Below are positions 5,339 through 7,353 of a stretch of DNA of 7,353 nt, piece by piece. This DNA is from Candidatus Bathyarchaeota archaeon (GTDB lineage: Archaea > Thermoproteota > Bathyarchaeia > RBG-16-48-13 > JAGMEO01). The stretch is from NCBI GenBank assembly GCA_030602965.1, contig JAUVYS010000059.1, positions 1 to 7,353 on the forward strand, written 5' to 3'. Position numbers and translations under genes: made by a program. The notes under the pieces were generated by a model that saw only the letters and a list, made by a program, of their open reading frames with translations, was not told the origin of the DNA and did not search any database. Each line of letters opens with the position of its first letter. Position 1 is the stretch's first letter.

Positions 5339-5384
5339 GAAAAAACAATTAGGGAATGAAATATCATTTTTACTGTGACTGAAA

Positions 5385-6197
5385 ATGGAAAAATTTTTGT
5401 TAGCAAAGATGACTTGGCAGGAAGTTGCAGAGAGGCTTAAAAAAGGCTATAACATTGCTATTGTTCCTGTAGGGGCTTTGGAACAGCATGGCCCAATGTT
5501 GCCTCTTGATACTGACACACATAATGTTTATCATTTAGTGCTTAAAGCAGTTGAGAAGGTTGTTGAAGAAGTCAAACCAATAGTTGTTCCTCCACTGTGG
5601 TGTAGTTATTCTTGGCATTTTATGGATTTTCCAGGAACAATCACATTAAAAGAAGAAACATTTACCAAAGTCCTCGTCGAAGTTTGTAAAAGCATGATTC
5701 ATCATGGATTTAAGAAAATTGTCATTGTTCCAGGACATGGAGGAATATCTGGAGCTTTACATACTGCCAGATACAAATTAAAAGAACAAACTGATGCTTT
5801 TGTTGTAGTAGCAAATTTTGGAACATTCCTACCGTCTAAAATAGGTAAAGATCTTTTTAAACCGCCAATCCATCATGCTGGCGAGGCGGAAACAGCTGTA
5901 TCGCTTGCTCTTGGAAATGAAGTTCATATGGACAGAGCTGTTGATGAAATACCTAAGGGACCACTTCCAAAATATATTAAGTTTGATTACACTCAACCAC
6001 CTCCAAAAGTATCATTTCCACTTAGAATGAAGGAATGGACAAAGTCGGGTTCGTGGGGTTATCCTTCTAGAGCATCAAAAGAGAACGGTGAAAAATATGT
6101 TGAAGCTGTGACCAATGGCTTTGCTACATTTCTTAAAGAACTAAAGGCAGTTGACTGGAGAGAAACATTGGAAAAAAAATACAATTATTTTGAATGA
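5385..6197 (+). CDS. Creatininase-family metal-dependent amidohydrolase
   Basis: The 270-residue product has the typical length and motifs of the creatininase family. VPVGALEQHGPMLPLDTDTH (27-46) supplies metal ligands Glu33, His35 and Asp44. PGTITLKEETF (83-93) follows. PGHGG (116-120) supplies His118. HHAGEAETAVS (163-173) holds a conserved Glu expected to complete the two-metal site. GSWGYPSRASKENGEKY (222-238) is the C-terminal family block. Members hydrolyse cyclic or linear amide bonds, for example creatininase, the archaeal FAPy deformylase ArfB, and the mycofactocin peptidase MftE. The common NGHGGN is PGHGGI here, so it may be a divergent subfamily with another substrate. ATG 5385 has GTGA six bases upstream; Met9 is a less supported alternative. 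The neighbours do not reveal the pathway. The methyltransferase gene converges on it 36 bases away. Confidence 0.9.
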   Translation: MEKFLLAKMTWQEVAERLKKGYNIAIVPVGALEQHGPMLPLDTDTHNVYHLVLKAVEKVVEEVKPIVVPPLWCSYSWHFMDFPGTITLKEETFTKVLVEVCKSMIHHGFKKIVIVPGHGGISGALHTARYKLKEQTDAFVVVANFGTFLPSKIGKDLFKPPIHHAGEAETAVSLALGNEVHMDRAVDEIPKGPLPKYIKFDYTQPPPKVSFPLRMKEWTKSGSWGYPSRASKENGEKYVEAVTNGFATFLKELKAVDWRETLEKKYNYFE

Positions 6198-6209
6198 TTA
6201 TCAATCATT
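6193..6209. terminator. Small hairpin between convergent genes
   Basis: AATGATT-ATC-AATCATT is a perfect seven-base-pair stem with a three-base loop. It overlaps the creatininase stop codon and lies in the convergent gap before the methyltransferase stop. It could slow or mark transcript ends on both strands, but the stem is AT-rich and weak. Confidence 0.3.
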
Positions 6210-6233
6210 TGTATTTATTGAAGATAATTAACA

Positions 6234-6989
6234 TTATATTGATTTCTTTGTTGAAGTAGACTTAATGCATAAGTATGCGTTTTCCCAGTTGAATTTATAA
6301 AAAGGGGCTTTATTTCCAAGTTCTTCAAATAAGTCATTTATATTTCTAAAAAAAGATTTCATAATATGGTTGAGTATAGTTTTTTGATCGAATTTGTTAC
6401 CTATTCCTACATAAGGGATAATATAATATCCACTATACTTCTTGACTTTAAATCCAAAGCGATTCAATTTTTTTAAAAAGAGTTGCGGAGGATATAATCT
6501 GATCTGGTGCGTCGAAACAAAAAAATTATTTAGCGTATTTGGATTACGAGCTGTTATTATAAGTAATCCTCTTCTCTTTAAAACTCTGGATATTTCTTCC
6601 AGAAATAAATTAACATTATTAATTCTTTCAATTACATTGACACAAATAATAAAATCAAGAACCTCTTTCTGAAATGGTAAATGTGTACAATCTCCTCTTA
6701 CACCTTTAGCTTCAATATTCGTATTAATGCGTAGATTCAATGAAGTTGTTTTTACAAATAATTCATTAATATCTAGTGCTATTATGTCGGTAGCACCCTT
6801 AGAAGCGACTGATAATGAGTAATATCCACCACCACATCCTAAATCAAGGATTTTTTTATGTTTGAAGGAGTTTGGTAAAAGTTTAACAATAGATTTAATT
6901 TTGCTCTTCATGTATTCTTCTTCAATTTTTTTCATATATTCATTTAATATTTCAAATGGAGTCGCACTTCGTTTATAATCAGGCTCCAT
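6234..6989 (-). CDS. Class I SAM-dependent methyltransferase
   Basis: The product is 251 residues from ATG 6989. It has the class I Rossmann methyltransferase motifs in order (numbering from this ATG). ILDLGCGGGYYSL (47-59) is motif I for SAM. ALDINELFV (71-79) has the acidic residue that contacts the ribose. GDCTHLPF (99-106) is the adenine-contacting segment. LDFIICVNVIERINN (111-125) is motif IV. EISRVLKRRGLLIITARNPN (132-151) is the motif V-VI region typical of Methyltransf_11 members. The C-terminal 100 residues are basic and aromatic and probably set the substrate, which cannot be inferred. An in-frame TTG at 7016 would add nine residues, but GAGGAT (6996-7001) lies six bases before ATG 6989. 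It is monocistronic and AT-rich, divergent from the phosphotriesterase-like gene and convergent with the creatininase gene. Confidence 0.88.
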   Translation of the reverse strand: MEPDYKRSATPFEILNEYMKKIEEEYMKSKIKSIVKLLPNSFKHKKILDLGCGGGYYSLSVASKGATDIIALDINELFVKTTSLNLRINTNIEAKGVRGDCTHLPFQKEVLDFIICVNVIERINNVNLFLEEISRVLKRRGLLIITARNPNTLNNFFVSTHQIRLYPPQLFLKKLNRFGFKVKKYSGYYIIPYVGIGNKFDQKTILNHIMKSFFRNINDLFEELGNKAPFYKFNWENAYLCIKSTSTKKSI

Positions 6990-6995
6990 ACAGAA

Positions 6996-7001
6996 ATCCT
7001 C
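6996..7001 (-). promoter_or_regulatory. Ribosome binding site deciding the methyltransferase start
   Basis: GAGGAT on the minus strand is six bases before ATG 6989. It lies within the extension that a TTG start at 7016 would require, so the ATG is preferred. Confidence 0.55.
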
Positions 7002-7040
7002 ATGATAATAATTCAATAAATTGATTAGATTTAGATTGTT

Positions 7041-7050
7041 AATTTAAAAT
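7041..7050 (-). promoter_or_regulatory. Possible TATA box of the methyltransferase gene
   Basis: The minus strand reads ATTTTAAATT, which predicts a start near 7019 and a leader of about 30 bases containing the GAGGAT site. The region is very AT-rich, so other TATA-like sites, for example around 7080-7088, cannot be excluded. Confidence 0.33.
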
Positions 7051-7109
7051 ATGATAATGTTAATTTCTATCTTTTAGATTTAAAGAGTGTCGAAAAAATT
7101 TTTCTCTAT

Positions 7110-7117
7110 TTTATATA
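7110..7117 (+). promoter_or_regulatory. Possible TATA box of the phosphotriesterase-like gene
   Basis: TTTATATA is a near-consensus archaeal TATA box. It predicts a start near 7140 and a leader of about 20 bases before ATG 7161. Confidence 0.42.
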
Positions 7118-7160
7118 ACATATTCATTATAATCTTGTTACAAAACTTTGGTTGATTTCA

Positions 7161-7353
7161 ATGCATCAAAAAGATCAAGTTCAGACAATAAATGGGTTTA
7201 TTGATTCCAGTAATCTAGGAATAACATATACTCATGTACATTTAACAGGTCATCTCCCAAAATGGTTGAAACCTTCGAGATGGCCAGGTTTAACGTATTT
7301 TCAGGTCGATCCAGATATTGGTTTGCCTGAGCCTGAAAAGATGGTTCAGGAAG
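7161..7353 (+). CDS. Phosphotriesterase-related metal hydrolase, N-terminal part (3' partial)
   Basis: The frame is open from ATG 7161 to the window edge (64 complete codons). The N-terminus VQTINGFIDSSNLGITYTHV (7-26) matches the opening of the phosphotriesterase family, usually QTVxGxIxPxxLGxTxxHEHL. It includes the HxH metal-binding pair as His25 and His27; the usual Glu between them is Val26. Family members are (beta/alpha)8 amidohydrolase-superfamily enzymes with two metals and about 310-360 residues, so most of the gene, including the carboxylated lysine and later histidines, lies beyond the edge. Known activities include lactonases, phospho-sugar lactonases and phosphotriesterases. A weak GGTTGA-like site and a TATA box lie upstream. 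The short region after HxH (TGHLPKWLKPSRWPGL) does not match any member I can recall. Confidence 0.78.
   Translation, partial: MHQKDQVQTINGFIDSSNLGITYTHVHLTGHLPKWLKPSRWPGLTYFQVDPDIGLPEPEKMVQE

Noticed and set aside
6442..6672. Open frame of 76 codons on the plus strand
   Set aside because: It is antisense to the methyltransferase, including the region of motifs IV-VI, and shows no recognisable feature.
6990..7016. TTG start of the methyltransferase at 7016
   Set aside because: A GAGGAT ribosome site lies inside this extension at the right distance for ATG 6989, and the family needs no extra residues there.

Overview
The window looks like part of an AT-rich archaeal chromosome, probably an uncultured lineage (a Bathyarchaeia- or Asgard-like organism would fit, but I cannot place it from sequence alone). 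The evidence is the promoters and transcript ends. Several genes have a purine-rich BRE-like element followed by a TTTAAA- or TTTATA-type TATA box about 25 bases before a plausible transcript start. Several genes also end at oligo-T tracts without strong hairpins. Genes are densely packed on alternating strands, with mixed ATG and TTG starts and GGAG- or GGTGA-like ribosome binding sites. No gap between genes exceeds about 185 bases. I see no tRNA, rRNA, CRISPR array, insertion sequence or integrase.

Left part (1-1442): the C-terminal 184 residues of a FAD-dependent oxidoreductase, then a convergent HAD-family hydrolase with its own promoter.

Centre-left (1443-3306): the most notable locus. 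A UlaA/SgaT-type PTS permease (EIIC, minus strand) is divergent from a small UlaB/SgaB-like EIIB protein (plus strand) that keeps the phosphorylatable cysteine. The two promoters are near-identical mirror images. No EIIA, HPr or EI gene lies in the window, and the neighbouring 155-residue protein has no histidine, so it cannot supply a phospho-histidine.

Centre (3419-5309): an unrecognised 155-residue protein, then a convergent minus-strand pair (a 242-residue protein with an HSVSH motif like a degenerate HExxH metallopeptidase, and a 113-residue protein of unknown function), then a divergent 71-residue Cys/His zinc-binding protein. This stretch is much more AT-rich than the PTS region.

Right part (5385-7353): a creatininase-family metal amidohydrolase, a convergent class I SAM-dependent methyltransferase, and the start of a phosphotriesterase-related metal hydrolase running off the right edge.

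As a working picture, the EIIC/EIIB pair may import and phosphorylate a sugar acid or polyol-like compound. The HAD hydrolase, FAD oxidoreductase and phosphotriesterase-like protein (a family that includes lactonases) may act in the same carbon metabolism. That functional link is inference from proximity only.
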